Source: Bugula neritina (taxonomy: Eukaryota; Bryozoa; Gymnolaemata; Cheilostomatida; Bugulidae). From it: a DNA stretch of 64,000 nt. Numbering within the stretch: position 1 is the first letter of the stretch; every line of letters begins with the position of its first letter. The translations under genes were made by a program, and so were the position numbers. Below, piece by piece: positions 1-12,154 of this stretch. The DNA is taken from assembly GCA_964035545.1 (NCBI GenBank), contig OZ037767.1:12567081-12631080 (forward strand). The letters run 5' to 3'. Below the pieces are notes generated by a model. That model had not been told where the DNA came from, did not search any database, and was given only the letters and a program-made list of their open reading frames with translations.

Positions 1-3000
1 CTGGTAGTGGAGAAGGTGGGATATTATCTGGTAGTGAAGAGGAACCTCCGCATTTAACCAATGAGAGTGCTCGATACACATACACACAACGCGCAACCAA
101 TAAAAGCAGACTTAAGGAAGAAGAAGAGGACCGCACAGTTCTACTCCACACTTCATTTAGAAATTTGGAAAGTTATTTGGGCTATGATGGTACGGAGCTG
201 CCGTTGCCTGAGCAAATAGTTGAGCTTCTAGGTAAAGTATATAATATATATTATGTAATAACATAAATAAATATCAAATCAGTATGTTCTTGTTATTTGT
301 TTCAGGGTACACATAAGCAGTATTTTTCTGTTTCAAAGCTTGTAGGCAAGGACCAAAAGGTGAAAAAGGAGTCAACGGAAAAGATGGATACCCGGGTATT
401 GCCGGTGGCACTGGGGAAAAAGGAGAACCTGGCATTATGGGTGTTAAAGGAATAGCAGGAGAGAAAGGAGAAAGTGGAGTCCCTGGTGTTGATGGCAGAA
501 TTGGTAAAAAAGGAGAACCTGGTTATAAAGGAGACATTGGGGTGCCTGGAGTAAAGGGTGAAAGGGGGATGCAAGGAAATCACGGAGAAAAAGGAATTCC
601 CGGTAAAAATGGAACCAACAGAGAAAAAGGAGTTCAGGGATTGAAAGGTGATGAAGGTTTGTCTGGAAGGAATGGACTTCCAGGTGTAGCTGGCATACCT
701 GGTGATAAAGGAGAACCTGGTCGTTCAGGCTCAGCCGGCACACCAGGATCAAAGGGTGATAAAGGAATGCCTGGAGCAAGTGGAAGAAAAGGAGCACTGG
801 GTAACACTGGTACTAAAGGAGAGCCAGGTCAACCTGGAGCTCCGGGAGACAAGGGAATGATTGGACAGAATGGATCAAAAGGAATACGAGGACAGCCTGG
901 AGTAAAAAGAGTGACTGGCTTGAAGGGAGATTCTGGTAGAGCTGGTAGTCCAGGAGTCAAAGGTGAAAATGGTGAATCAATGATTTTAGTTTCATTACAT
1001 TACTTCTATAGCACTGCACACTATATTACGAAAATTGTTACACTATATAATATATTGTATTATATAGTGTACATTATGTATTAATTGTAACATTTTATAT
1101 TACATATAGCAAAATATGATACTAATATCAGTGTTTATCAAGCGAATTTACATTTAAACTCTTTTTGAAACCTTAGCTAGTTGCACACCTGCTATTTTTT
1201 TAAATTTAAAAGTCAGCTGTCCTTAAGAAATGTTTGGTAAGAAAGTTAGAGGACTTTTTAGCTTTCATTTTATATATTAGGAAGTCTAGACATCTTGCAG
1301 ACTTTTCATGTTCTTATGTTTATATATGAAAACAGCTTTTGTTTAAATACATTAGCTCTTCAAGTGACAAAGGAATGAAAGGTCTAACTGGTGTTAAAGG
1401 AGTTCAGGGTGTCAGTGGAAGAAAAGGAGATAGAGGACCACCAGGTGCAAAAGGTGCTTCTGGTAGTGTTGGTAGACCCGGTTTGAGAGGAACACCTGGA
1501 ATTAATGGCATACCCGGTGCCAAAGGTGCAAAAGGTGTTTCTGGAAGTAATGGTAGATCCGGTACCACAGGTGCTACAGGTACTTCTGGCATAAAAGGTG
1601 CAAAGGGAGTTCCTGGACTCAAAGGAGCACCAGGTATTAATAGAACATATTACATATAGGTTTTCAGTTTAACTCAATAAATTTTATCTTGAAAATCATA
1701 CTTTTAATAACAGCCTAATGAGACATTAGAGCACTCTTTCTTATCATACGTATTGAAGTGTTAAAAGTTTTCACAAATATTGTTAATTGTAGGAGAGGCT
1801 TGTCCACTCGAGGACATTTTAGAAGTAATCTTTGGTGGTATGTTTTTACTTAGTCTTGTCCCCTAATACCTTGTGAAAGGATGTGTATGCAGCATGTTGT
1901 AGTTGTAAATAACATCCAGTAGTCTAAAAGTTAATGGAAATAAAGTTTGATTGATTGATTGTAAAGTATCAAGTCATTGTACTTTACTAGTCAATCAAAC
2001 TTAATTTCTCATTAGCTTCTAGGCTTTTTTTTAAAAAAGAAAAGAAACTCTAGAAGCTTATGAGAAATTAGGTTTGATTGACTAGTAAACTGCAATCACT
2101 TCAGACTTGCAAATGCAAAATGAAAAAACATTCCAGCTTTGCATGTAAAATGACCAGTTAGTAAAGTTTTAGCTCAGAGCTTGCTGAGTAATGTGAGTTT
2201 TGTCATGATCATTTGAATAATTTGAGCTGCAAGTTTGACTTTTTTGACAATTGTTAACAAAGTATATAATGTTTGTATTTGTTCACTTTCACATCAAGAT
2301 TTTCTAGGTTTTGCGGTTTCTTTAGGAGAAGTCTTTCAGATTGGCATGACTTATTATAATTACCGTAAAACCCCTAAAAGAAATTGGCAAGACGCCAAAA
2401 ACTTTTGCACACAAAAGGCAGGTGGCAAACTCGCACAGATACCAACTTCAAGTACAGAACACCAAAGTTTGTCTGACAAACTGAGATCTTTTTCAGGTGT
2501 GCTATGAGCTGTGATCAGGTCTCATTATTTTGAGCTAAGTCTTACTATCTTGTGTTGACTGTGGCTGCTTTGAGTTTCGTCATGATGAATTGACATACAT
2601 AAACCAGTTTCTATAACCTCAACACTGGTTTTGAGTAGTAAATAATGAAACTTTTTAGGTTAATGAAATAAACTGCAACATGCACGTTATTTCATGCACT
2701 ATGTTTATAAACAATAAATCAAAATACAAGTAGTTATAGCATATTATGTGTAAAGAGTATAAATGAAGTCGTAACATTGTACATATGACTGAATTCATTT
2801 TTAAGTGATTTCAATAAAATTAATCTAATCACAATTGCATTAAAAAGTTGAAAGTAGCTTACCACGAATATCTTTGAGAGCTCCACATCTTTATGAGTTG
2901 CTATACTGAAAGTGTTTGTTGATTACAGATCCTAGGGTCTGGTTCGGTGGGAGAAAAGTTTCTGATACCTTCCAATGGACAGATGGTAGTTCTATTCTTG

Positions 3001-3283
3001 ATTCTCTTTGGGCTCCTAGAGAACCAAACAACATTGCTAAGATAGATTATATATACACTAAATATGTGTGTGTGCTTATTTGTAAGTTATAGAACCAATT
3101 AATTAGAAATTGCTGAATCACCAATGCTTTTAGTAAACTAGTGTGCATCCGATAATACATAATGTTTGTTGTCTGTTTACAGGTGGCCAAGAGGACTGTG
3201 TTGAGTTTTGGGTAAATCCTAGAAAACTCAATGATCTTCCGTGTAGTCAACAGCGACCTTTCCTCTGTCAAATTTCAAGTTAG
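1..3283 (+). CDS. Collagen / C-type lectin membrane protein, copy A (5' end outside window)
   Basis: Partial gene. Exons: <1-231, 339 to about 971 (3' end unresolved), about 1339-1633, 1793-1834, 2326-2496, 2929-3081, 3183-3283 (TAG). The first exon encodes an acidic linker ending in LPLPEQIVELLG. The next two encode Gly-X-Y collagen repeats, then a short linker exon, then a C-type lectin domain (CTLD) on three exons. CTLD marks are NWQDAKNFC, the Ca-site tripeptide EPN (about 3021-3029), EDCVE, LNDLPC and RPFLCQ. By homology with copy B it should be a type II membrane protein whose lectin head binds glycans; EPN is the tripeptide of mannose-type C-type lectins. Oddities: glycine-to-arginine changes in the collagen (GTNREKG, GVKRVTG), no phase-compatible splice between the two collagen exons, and a mutated donor at 3037 with a likely new donor at 3082. 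It may be a diverged functional gene or an early pseudogene. Confidence 0.78.
1984..2088. repeat. Foldback (inverted repeat) element in intron of copy A
   Basis: Arms 1984-2022 and 2050-2088, each 39 bp, are reverse complements with two mismatches, separated by an A/T loop of 27 bp. A hairpin this long is typical of a small MITE or foldback element. It lies in the intron before the first lectin exon. I saw no similar element in the matching intron of copy B. Confidence 0.85.
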
Positions 3284-4470
3284 GAACTGCATGAGTCTAC
3301 ACAACAACCAATCAGAGTGTATAGCTACTTTCTATATAAGAAACACCAGCATCCAGAAACAAGCTTAGAGCAAAGTAAATGTTGCATGCGTCACTCTAAA
3401 AATATTTCTATATACTGTATCATAGACTGTACTGTGATATTATTATATTATAATACTGTAATATAATATTATCCTATATTACGCTGTCATACTATATTCC
3501 CCTGTAATAAGAATTTTATAAGTTTACTTGTCGGATTCAAAATTTACACTGACTGAAGCAAATTGTGTTAGTTTACAGCTTACATTAATACAATGAAAGT
3601 TACAACTTTCTATTTTATTAACTGTGTAATATTTTGAAAACAATGATTATTTTTACATCAAAACTATACAATTAATAGTTGGCATATATTTTATTATTGT
3701 CTTCATCAATGAGAAAGAGCATGACCCTATAAGTTCTACATTGAATAGCCTACTGGTTTCTGCTTTTTGAGTTGCTGCTATATATATAATCACATCTCAG
3801 CTTATCTGACAGTTGCATATTGTGGGAATGTAAAAGAGAGCACCTGTTTTTCCTGTCATTCTCATATATTCCCATTTACTACAATGACTCATCATTACAT
3901 AAGCTAATCAAATAACTGTATTAATTCCCATTAAAGTGGCTGTCAGTTTGAGATTGCCAAATAGATAATACAAATTGTAATTATTAGAACACTGAAATTT
4001 TTGGGTTACATTCACTTAATTGAGCAACGCATATGCAGTATTTTATATCATATTCTGGTTTTAAACGCTTGCTATATATATGCAAATAGTAGTTTTATAT
4101 AGAATATTATCAACATTAAAATTAAAACAAGATATTTATTAAAACACCTTTTAAAACTTCAAACGCTCAAAATGAATAGATTTTTGTATGAAGAATCAGT
4201 AGAAGCACATAATGTTTTTTACCAAAAGCTGAAACAATATCAAAATGGAGCAAGTGTTCAATTACTGGTCAGTTGTGTGTACAGGAATATTGACTGTTTG
4301 CATGAAAAGCTGAAATATGGAGCAGTAGATGCTATCTTTTCATATTATCAGCTATATATTGTTGCCTCATCGTCATGGATACTTTTTCGTGATGCAACTC
4401 TAGGTTATCCTTATATGGATTGGGAAAGTAATTGGGTAGCAAAAAAAGTGGCAAAGATATCATAAGTATC
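3284..4470 (+). repeat. 3' flank of copy A, duplicated downstream of copy B
   Basis: This stretch aligns by eye with 10594-11870: both have ATA/TAT-rich sequence just after the stop codon, then a shared block around 3780-3900 and 11265-11390 (cacatctc.gcttatctgac, then gcacctg.. and cattctcatata-like runs). It marks the 3' extent of the segmental duplication that produced the two lectin genes. An open frame of 97 codons at 4172-4465 lies in it, but the matching part of the other copy (about 11640-11870) is broken by stops, so I do not call it a gene. Confidence 0.7.
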
Positions 4471-5471
4471 GTATCTCAGCTACTTGTAGATTTTTTCATT
4501 GTATTTTTGTTACAAATAATACGATTTGTGAATTAATGAGCTAGAACTCATTAGTTGTGTTTTTACTGCGGCATCTTTTATTCATAATAATGATATATTT
4601 AGTTAGAAAACAACAATTCTCAACTGTTATCATACAGTATAACATCAGAAAGTTACTGAATCAATATATTTTATTCATGTGAGGATAACTGTCAATGTAG
4701 TTGGAAACTGTATCCACCATTAGGAGTTGTCACCTTCATAAAATTATTATTGTTTCCTATGAGCACATTGCTGTGTTCCTATCATACACGTCCTCCAACA
4801 ATACTTTACCTTTGAATTCTCTAAACATGGTTACTTGAAACACAGAAGCTGAACTTTGGTTGCTCTCACGTATTAATAGTCTTTGATAGCCAAAAGCCAC
4901 TTTGTCTGTCACGTGGTCTTATTGACACAGTCAGATGTGTTTGTTACCAATCAACAATGCAATCCCTGGGACAGAATTTCTGATAAGGGTATTTCCCCCC
5001 AACTTAGGAGTTTTTATAATGAGGTGCTGTTGCCAATGAAAACCACTCTTACAGTTGTTGGAATAGACATAGTGTGGTATATGTAAATATTGTTTCTATA
5101 GACTTTTTGCTATGAGCAGTTTAGTGAGAGGTGCAGAAAAATAAAAAGAGTTGATTGAGTAGAAAGAGTGAAATAGAAATTGATTTAATATGCCTTTAAT
5201 TCAGGCAACTATGCGAGATGCTCCTGTGTCAATTGATTTGAGAAAAATATCATAATTATATTTTATTTACATGATTAAAGTACAACATATTCCATATGTG
5301 CTACTTCTTCTATCTCCTTACACTTCTCTCCCTTTTCACGTCAGCAGCAAAGTTCTGTTACCTTTGGCAGTCTCACCAAAATAATATTATAGCTACAGAC
5401 AAAAACATTGCAGCCTTTCAGACTAAGTTAATGATCATTTGATAAGATAAACTCTGAGCATATCCTTCAAC
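4471..5471. other. Intergenic region upstream of copy B
   Basis: AT-rich sequence with no exon I can support. It must contain the promoter and 5' leader of copy B, but I see no clear TATA box or other element that fixes the start. The open frame at 4883-5086 has no splice partner or recognisable motif. Confidence 0.5.
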
Positions 5472-8219
5472 ATGGTAAGTACTGATCTTATGTTCTGTAT
5501 TCTTTAAAATAACTTTAGGAAGACATTTTTGGAAAAAAATACTTTCAAATGTTTATGTTTTGCATTTTATAGTCTGAAATGTTTATGCATTAAATAATAA
5601 AAGACCATATTGCAATTCTGTAAGGTAATAATATTATATACAAAAACTCACAAGATGCCGTATTTTTCATACAAAATGGTGATTCTGATATATTTATTAG
5701 GAAGAGAAGCAGATAAAGAAAGAGCCAACAACTCCAACATGGAAGGAAGTATTGAGAGGAAGTACTCACTGGATTGTTGTGGTACTCTGTATAATTAATC
5801 TCATCCTTTGGTTTGCATTGCTGACGTACACAGTGACTCAGTTCTCCTCTTTGGACAGAGAGATTGAAAGCATCTCAGTTGCTACTGAAAAGAAACCGTC
5901 TGCTGCGAAATTGACACAAACTAAACAGGAAGTAGAAGAAAAACTCATAGTGAGGCTCACAGATGAGATAAGAAACATACGGACAGAAAGCGAAAGAGAA
6001 AGAAAGAGTATAGAAAGAGAAACCAAAGAGTTGAAGGAAACGTTGCTTTCACTTGAAACACAATATGATAACTTCAAAAGATTCTGGAAGAAGATGGTAG
6101 AGAAAGTAGGTAGTCATTAGTTCTGTAATTCACATGAAACAAACATAGCCAGCCATTTCTTGATGGTTGCTAGAATAATATTGTACTGTAGGTTCTCTTC
6201 CATGAAAATAATAGAAGTGAAGTGAGAGCAGAGAGACCAGAAGTATCTGCAAGCTTTGTGTTTATTATGACAAACACAACAACTGAGAGTGAAAGTGCTG
6301 ACTCAGGTAGTGGCGAATCTCCAATTCTGATTGGTGGAGAGGTGCTAAAAGATACCAATACCGGTGTGTTTAACTACTCACCTTTGCAATCGACAAATGA
6401 AAGTGTTGTTTACAACACTGAGGCAGTGACCAACATCACTCAGGGAAACCAATATAGCTATGAACCTAGGATAAAGAAGACAAGTCTCAGGGACTTTCAT
6501 CAGACCTCTTTACCAAATGAAGAAAGTGACTCCAGCTATGATGACACCAACCTACCTCTACCTGAAGAAATTATTGGACTTCTTGGTGAGTATTTTTTAG
6601 TCTCAAGTCGGATCCGGTATTAAAGTTGGGTCACTCGCGTGATGATAATCACACTACGTGATTCTATATATAGCTTGTAGACATGGACCAAAGGGGGACA
6701 GAGGAGATGGTGGAACACACGGGCTTCCAGGTAAAAATGGTGCACCAGGCTTAAAAGGAGAGCCTGGTGTTTCCGGATCGGTCGGAGCTCAGGGTGCAAA
6801 AGGTGATAAAGGAATGAGGGGAGATAATGGTGAAGTCGGAAAACCCGGCAATCCTGGAAGGGCAGGAACTTCTGGAGAGAAAGGAGACAGAGGGATACCT
6901 GGAGAAAAGGGATCCATCGGAGTCAAAGGAGAACCCGGTGTGAGAGGAGTTCGTGGGTTAAAGGGATATCCTGGTAAACTGGGATTGCAAGGAGGTCGAG
7001 GTGTGAAAGGTTACTGCTATATGACTATCAGTTTATATTTTAATTTGAAGTATGACATCATCAAATTATGCAACTATTTGCTATCATTATATTTATGCCT
7101 TGCCAAGTTTTTTATATTTAAATCTGATTATTTGTTTTTTGACTGGTTTTTGTTCATTTTAGGTAATCAAGGACTCACTGGGGACAAGGGAGATTCTGGC
7201 TCACCTGGATCACCTGGAATACCTGGATTAGGTGAGATCTCAATAGCTTTGTTACATACAGCATTGTATCTACCTGTATGATTTGTATCTACCTATATGT
7301 TTCTTGGTAGATGGTAGAAAGGGGGATAAAGGAGCGAATGGAATTCCTGGACTTCCAGGAAAAGATGGTAGAGAAGTTGTGATACCTGATTTGTTTCCTA
7401 CAGACGTTATATCTACTATAATGAATACAACTCTAGAGCTCATGGAGATAGGTAAATATCTACTAATATAATGAATATACAATTCTAGGGCTCATAGAGA
7501 TAGGTGAATATATAATATAATATAATGAATACAACTCTAGAGCTCATGCGGTAGGTAATATATATATTATAATAAATACAACTGTAGCATTATGTAATTT
7601 ACATGTACACTACAAAAACTGGCTGAAAGCCAACACTCAAGTTATCCATTCTATGGGTAAAAATATGTACCAACATTATTATAAATACAGCCTCAATTCA
7701 ATATTAATCAGTTTTCTTTTCTGTGTAGAAGTGAAACAACTTGTCGGCAGATTTTGATAGTATGTCTGCTTAACATTCAGGTGGGTTACGAGGACCTCCT
7801 GGATTAGATGGAACACCAGGCACTAATGGTATAGATGGAACACCAGGTGTAAATGGAATACCCGGTACAGATGGAACACCAGGTGTAGATGGAACACCAG
7901 GTACAAACAGCTCCTCAACTCTGTAAATTTTAAAACATGCAATAAGCAGAGAAATTAATCCTCATTAAATGTCAATTATTCTATTTAACTTTAATTGTGC
8001 ATAACATGTACTTCAGTTAGTCTTATATTCTCAGTCATTAGACACTTTATAATGTGACTTATGATGAGTCTAACATGCTGTAGGAGAAGATGCATTGAGC
8101 AGTGAAGTTGTTGATATTTTACTTCAGGCCTTGACTAGTGGTAAGTGGTATACTGATGATACGTTATAACTCACACGCACACACAAACACACACACACAA
8201 ACACACACACACGCACACA

Positions 8220-8310
<91 letters not shown>

Positions 8311-10593
8311 CATTTTGAATAACTTGAACTGTAAACTTGACTTTATTGGCAATTGTACACAAAGTATAAAGTTATTGGATTTGTTTAATTTCACATCAAT
8401 ATTCACAAATTTTATACTGGTTTTAAGGGGAAGTCTTTCTGATTGGTACAACTTATTATAGTTACCATAACACTTCTATGAAAAATTGGCAAGATGCCAA
8501 AAACTTCTGCACGCAGAAAGCAAGTGGGAAACTCGCTCAGATACCAACTTCAAGTACAAAACGCCAAAGTTTGTTTAGCAAACTGGGAACTTTTAAAGGT
8601 TAGTGCAAATCACAGAATTATATATTTTACTAATTTTAGCTCTCTGAATTTGGGTCTCACTACATTGATACATTGATTACCTAATAAACATTTCTATCAC
8701 CTAGTATATTACTTTTCAGCACAAAGTGAATAGTACTGTTGATGTAGCATTATTTCAGCAACATTCAGAGTTTTGCACTTGGTGAAATAAAATATTACTT
8801 ATGTTACGTATGCAACGGATGCTGCTACAGCCCTGACTATGACAATAAATAACAGCCATATAGCCATGAAGCTTCTATTATAATTTTGTATTATGACCGG
8901 CTATCACTAAAAAGCTATGTAATATTTTGTATATAAACAGTGAATTTTCTCTGAGCTAATTGTATTTTTCTGGAATTCATGTATACGACATTGTATGATA
9001 TCTACATAAATTATCCTTTCTACTCAAGAATACAACAACTTAAATATTTTATGATAGCAAAAGTGTAAAAGTAACATGCGTATATCAAAACACAAATGAA
9101 GCAGAATATGTTGAGAGTATCAATTGAGTGTTAACAATAATGGATATAGTCGACTTATAGATAGCCCATTTAAAAACATGAAACATTTTTGGCTTTGTTT
9201 TATATGTCAGAAATTGCTTCAATTGAGTACATTTCATAATTCTACAACATTGCGTTACGATACTGAAAGTTCATTGTTAATTGCAGGCCTGTATAATGTT
9301 GTTTGGGTTGGAGCAAGTAAAGTTTCTGGCACTTTTAGTTGGGATGATGGCAGTTCTATTCCAGACTCCCTCTGGCATTCTGGACAACCAGATAATTATG
9401 GTAATGTTTGCTCTGTAAATTCCTGTATAAATAACAGCAAACATAGATTAGACAGTCTGAGAGTGAATGAAGTTATCTTCTCATGTTACTGTATCAGATT
9501 AACTGGTCATATTTATATATCAGACACCATTATAATAACATACAGCATAGTTTGCTTTTGGTCTGCAACAAAAATCAATCAACTTGTTGTGACGGAATGC
9601 TCTATATGATAATAGTGAAGGTGCCAACATATAAATATGAGCAGGTGGAGCTCATCAACACTAACCTTTGTTGCTATATATCACTGTGAAGCCAACACTC
9701 CACTGATTTCAAATCTGCAAGTATTGTTTTGTATCTAGAAGGGTTCTTGCCTGAAAGATGTGGATATACAGAGGTTAGCCAAAGTTCAAAGGGGGCATCA
9801 TGAAATCTTAAATATACAATTATTTGAGTAGTCTAAGTTTAATATTCAAAATACTTTATTGACATATTTTAAACCTATTTTAAACTTGTGAAACTAAATC
9901 TTAAAAACTTGTGACTAAAAATTGATGATGTATTGCTTGTTCAGATGTATCTGATATTTTCTAAACTGCCAATTTTTGCAGTATTATCTAGAAAAAGATT
10001 TTTTGCATGTAGACACTCTATGGTGTCCTTATAAGTCATTCCATTTTCTAGTCTATTCTGACCAACAGAACTTTTTTCACAGCCCTAAAAATCAAGAAAG
10101 TTAAAATCGGAGTTATCTCCTGCATTTTAAAATTTCTTTTTCGGTTTTTAGTCACAATTTTCCTGGAAAATAGTTTCATAGGTTTAAAACATTTTCAGAA
10201 ATTATTTTAAATATTAAACTCAAATTACTTAAATAATTGCATATAATTTAAGATTTTATGATGCCCTCTTTGAAAATTGGCCAACCCCTGTATACCCACC
10301 CCTTTCAATACAAAAAAAAATTGAAATCAGTAGAATGTTGGCTTCGCAGTGATATATAGCAACAAAGATTAGTGTTGATGTGCTCCACCCGCCTATTTTT
10401 GCGTAATGGCACCTCCCTCCCTATAATTCATTATGGCTGATGCTCTTAGTAAAGTATTGACTAATAATAACTGATGTTCTTTGTTATTGCAGGGGGCCAA
10501 GAAGACTGTGTTGAGTTAAGGTTAAACTCTGGAACGCTGAATGATCTTTCTTGTAGCCGAGAGCGACCTTTTCTCTGTCAGATTTCTATTTAG
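5472..10593 (+). CDS. Type II membrane collagen / C-type lectin protein, copy B (collectin-like)
   Basis: Complete model of about 636 residues. Exons: 5472-5474, 5701-6105, 6192-6585, 6674-7009 (or 7000), 7163-7231, 7311-7451, 7781-7900, 8084-8140, 8428-8598, 9287-9400, 10493-10593. The start codon stands alone before a GTAAGT donor. Order: cytoplasmic tail of about 24 residues, hydrophobic span about 25-44 (IVVVLCIINLILWFALL), charged coiled coil about 50-136, acidic Ser/Thr-rich linker, Gly-X-Y collagen on four exons, linker EDALSSEVVDILL, then a CTLD of about 128 residues with four cysteines (NFC, EDC, LSC, FLC). The sugar-site tripeptide is QPD, typical of galactose-type lectins. Most introns after the linker are phase 1, as expected for shuffled extracellular modules. 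The architecture matches membrane collectins/scavenger receptors such as COLEC12; true orthology is not shown. A cell-surface glycan receptor is the inferred role. Confidence 0.85.
7421..7580 (+). repeat. Tandem triplication of an exon end and its 5' splice donor (copy B)
   Basis: The last about 30 bases of the exon ending at 7451, with the following donor, recur around 7471-7510 and 7520-7560, with a weaker fourth copy near 7566-7595. Key shared parts are taatgaatacaactctagag and then gagatag followed by gtaaat, gtgaat or gtaata. The coding copy is the first; the others are intronic. Confidence 0.75.
8171..8309. repeat. (CA)n microsatellite
   Basis: About 138 bp of CA repeats, with a few A or G interruptions in the first 50 bp and uninterrupted for the last 90. 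It lies in the intron between the linker exon and first lectin exon of copy B. Confidence 0.97.
9602..10425. mobile_element. Long inverted-repeat (foldback) transposon, about 820 bp
   Basis: The left arm (about 9602-9925) and right arm (about 10143-10425) are diverged reverse complements. Shared landmarks are ggtggagc.catcaacacta, ttgttgctatatatcactg, gaagccaaca, gggcatcat.aaatctt and gtgactaaaaa. The ends start ctata. It sits in the last intron of copy B, which is 1,092 bp against about 100 bp in copy A, so insertion after the gene duplication explains the length difference. No coding capacity was seen, so it is non-autonomous. Confidence 0.8.
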
Positions 10594-10868
10594 GAACTGA
10601 GTCTACACATTAAACAATCAGAGTTTAGCTATAATATGATATTGTTATACCATATCATACTGTGATATGATATTACTATAATATATCATATTGAAATATA
10701 ATATTAATATGATATTATACTATGTTATACTGTAATATACTATGACACTATATCATACTATAAGATGATAATATTATACGATATCATATTATATATTACA
10801 CTGTACTAAATAATTATACTATACTATACTGTAATATATAGTATTAGGCTACTATATCATACTGAACC

Positions 10869-10878
10869 AATAAATAAA
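10869..10878 (+). terminator. Poly(A) signal of copy B
   Basis: Overlapping AATAAA hexamers at 10869 and 10873, about 276 bases after the copy B stop codon. I see no equivalent hexamer soon after the copy A stop. Confidence 0.45.
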
Positions 10879-12154
10879 ACTTCACTAATTATTAAAAGAA
10901 AAATTACAATGTTTTATTTCGTCAACTGTAAATCACTTTAAAGCAATTGTTAGAAATATAAAAAGTGGAAAAAAGTTTTATCAGCATATAAATTGTATTA
11001 TTATCATGATTAATTGGTTATAATTATTGAAATCAATCAAATTTTTAGTGAATACAATTTAACAAATAAATAAATGATGTAGTTGCAAAATCGTTTAAAA
11101 ATATATATTTAGTTCACTTAAAAGTTGAAGTGGTATAATATTGTAAATTATAATGAGAAAACTTGAAAATTGTTCAATATTGTATTACCATTATTAATGA
11201 TAAAGTGATGCTATAAGTTTTTTATCAAATATTATTATGCTTGCTTTTTGGCTTACTGTTATATAATCACATCTCGGCTTATCTGACAGGTGCATTTGGT
11301 GGGAATAAGAAAGAAAGCACCTGCACTTTCCTTGTCATGCTGATATACTCACATTTACTACAATGATTCATTATCATATAAGCCAGTCATATAAGTTTGT
11401 CATAGATTGTTATGAAATTCCCAAAGTATTTGTATCAGTTTGAAATTTCCAAATATATAATATAGTGTAATTAATAGCTTATAACATCGAAATGTATGGG
11501 TTGTAATAACCTAATTGAATATTTTTTTATCTGCCTTTGCATTATTAAAACTCTATCATAAACTATAAATTATGTTTTTACATAATATATTGTCGAAGTC
11601 TAAATTAGAACACTTTTTCAAACTTTAAATGACCAAAATAAAAAACTTTGTATGCAAATGATAATCAGAGATGCAGAATAAGGACTGATTTACTGGTCAA
11701 TTCAGTTGCTTGTGCAGAAATGTAAAAGTTATTTTGCACAAAAAGCTGAAAAAAATATTAAAATGAAGCAGTTAATGCTTTCTTTTCTTTGTATAAATGT
11801 TTTGTTTCCTCACCAATACTGTTTTATGATGCAACTTTCGGCTATATTTATATGAATTATAAAATTAGGGGTTAGCAGGGAAAGTAGCGGGGCGTGGAAG
11901 GGGGTAGTAAAAGGGTGATAGAGAGTGATAGGGGTAGCAAGGTGTAGTAGAGGTAGGTTATAACTGGTGATGAGTTAAAACAATTATAGTGGTGGGGTGT
12001 AGTAGAAAGGAGTGGTGGGAAGGGAAGTAAAGGGCTACTAATAGCTAGAAATATGCAAAAATTTAAAAAATATTTACAAAAACTAAATTTTATCCATGAT
12101 CCTTATCCATGATCTAAATAAATAGAGTATTAACTTGTTTTTACATTGCTGCAG

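Noticed and set aside
302-797. Minus-strand open frames across the collagen exon
   Set aside because: The GGA-rich collagen repeat leaves the opposite strand free of stops; the + strand Gly-X-Y reading explains it.
8124-8461. Open frames of Cys-Val or Thr-His repeats
   Set aside because: They are translations of the (CA)n microsatellite on both strands and carry no coding evidence.
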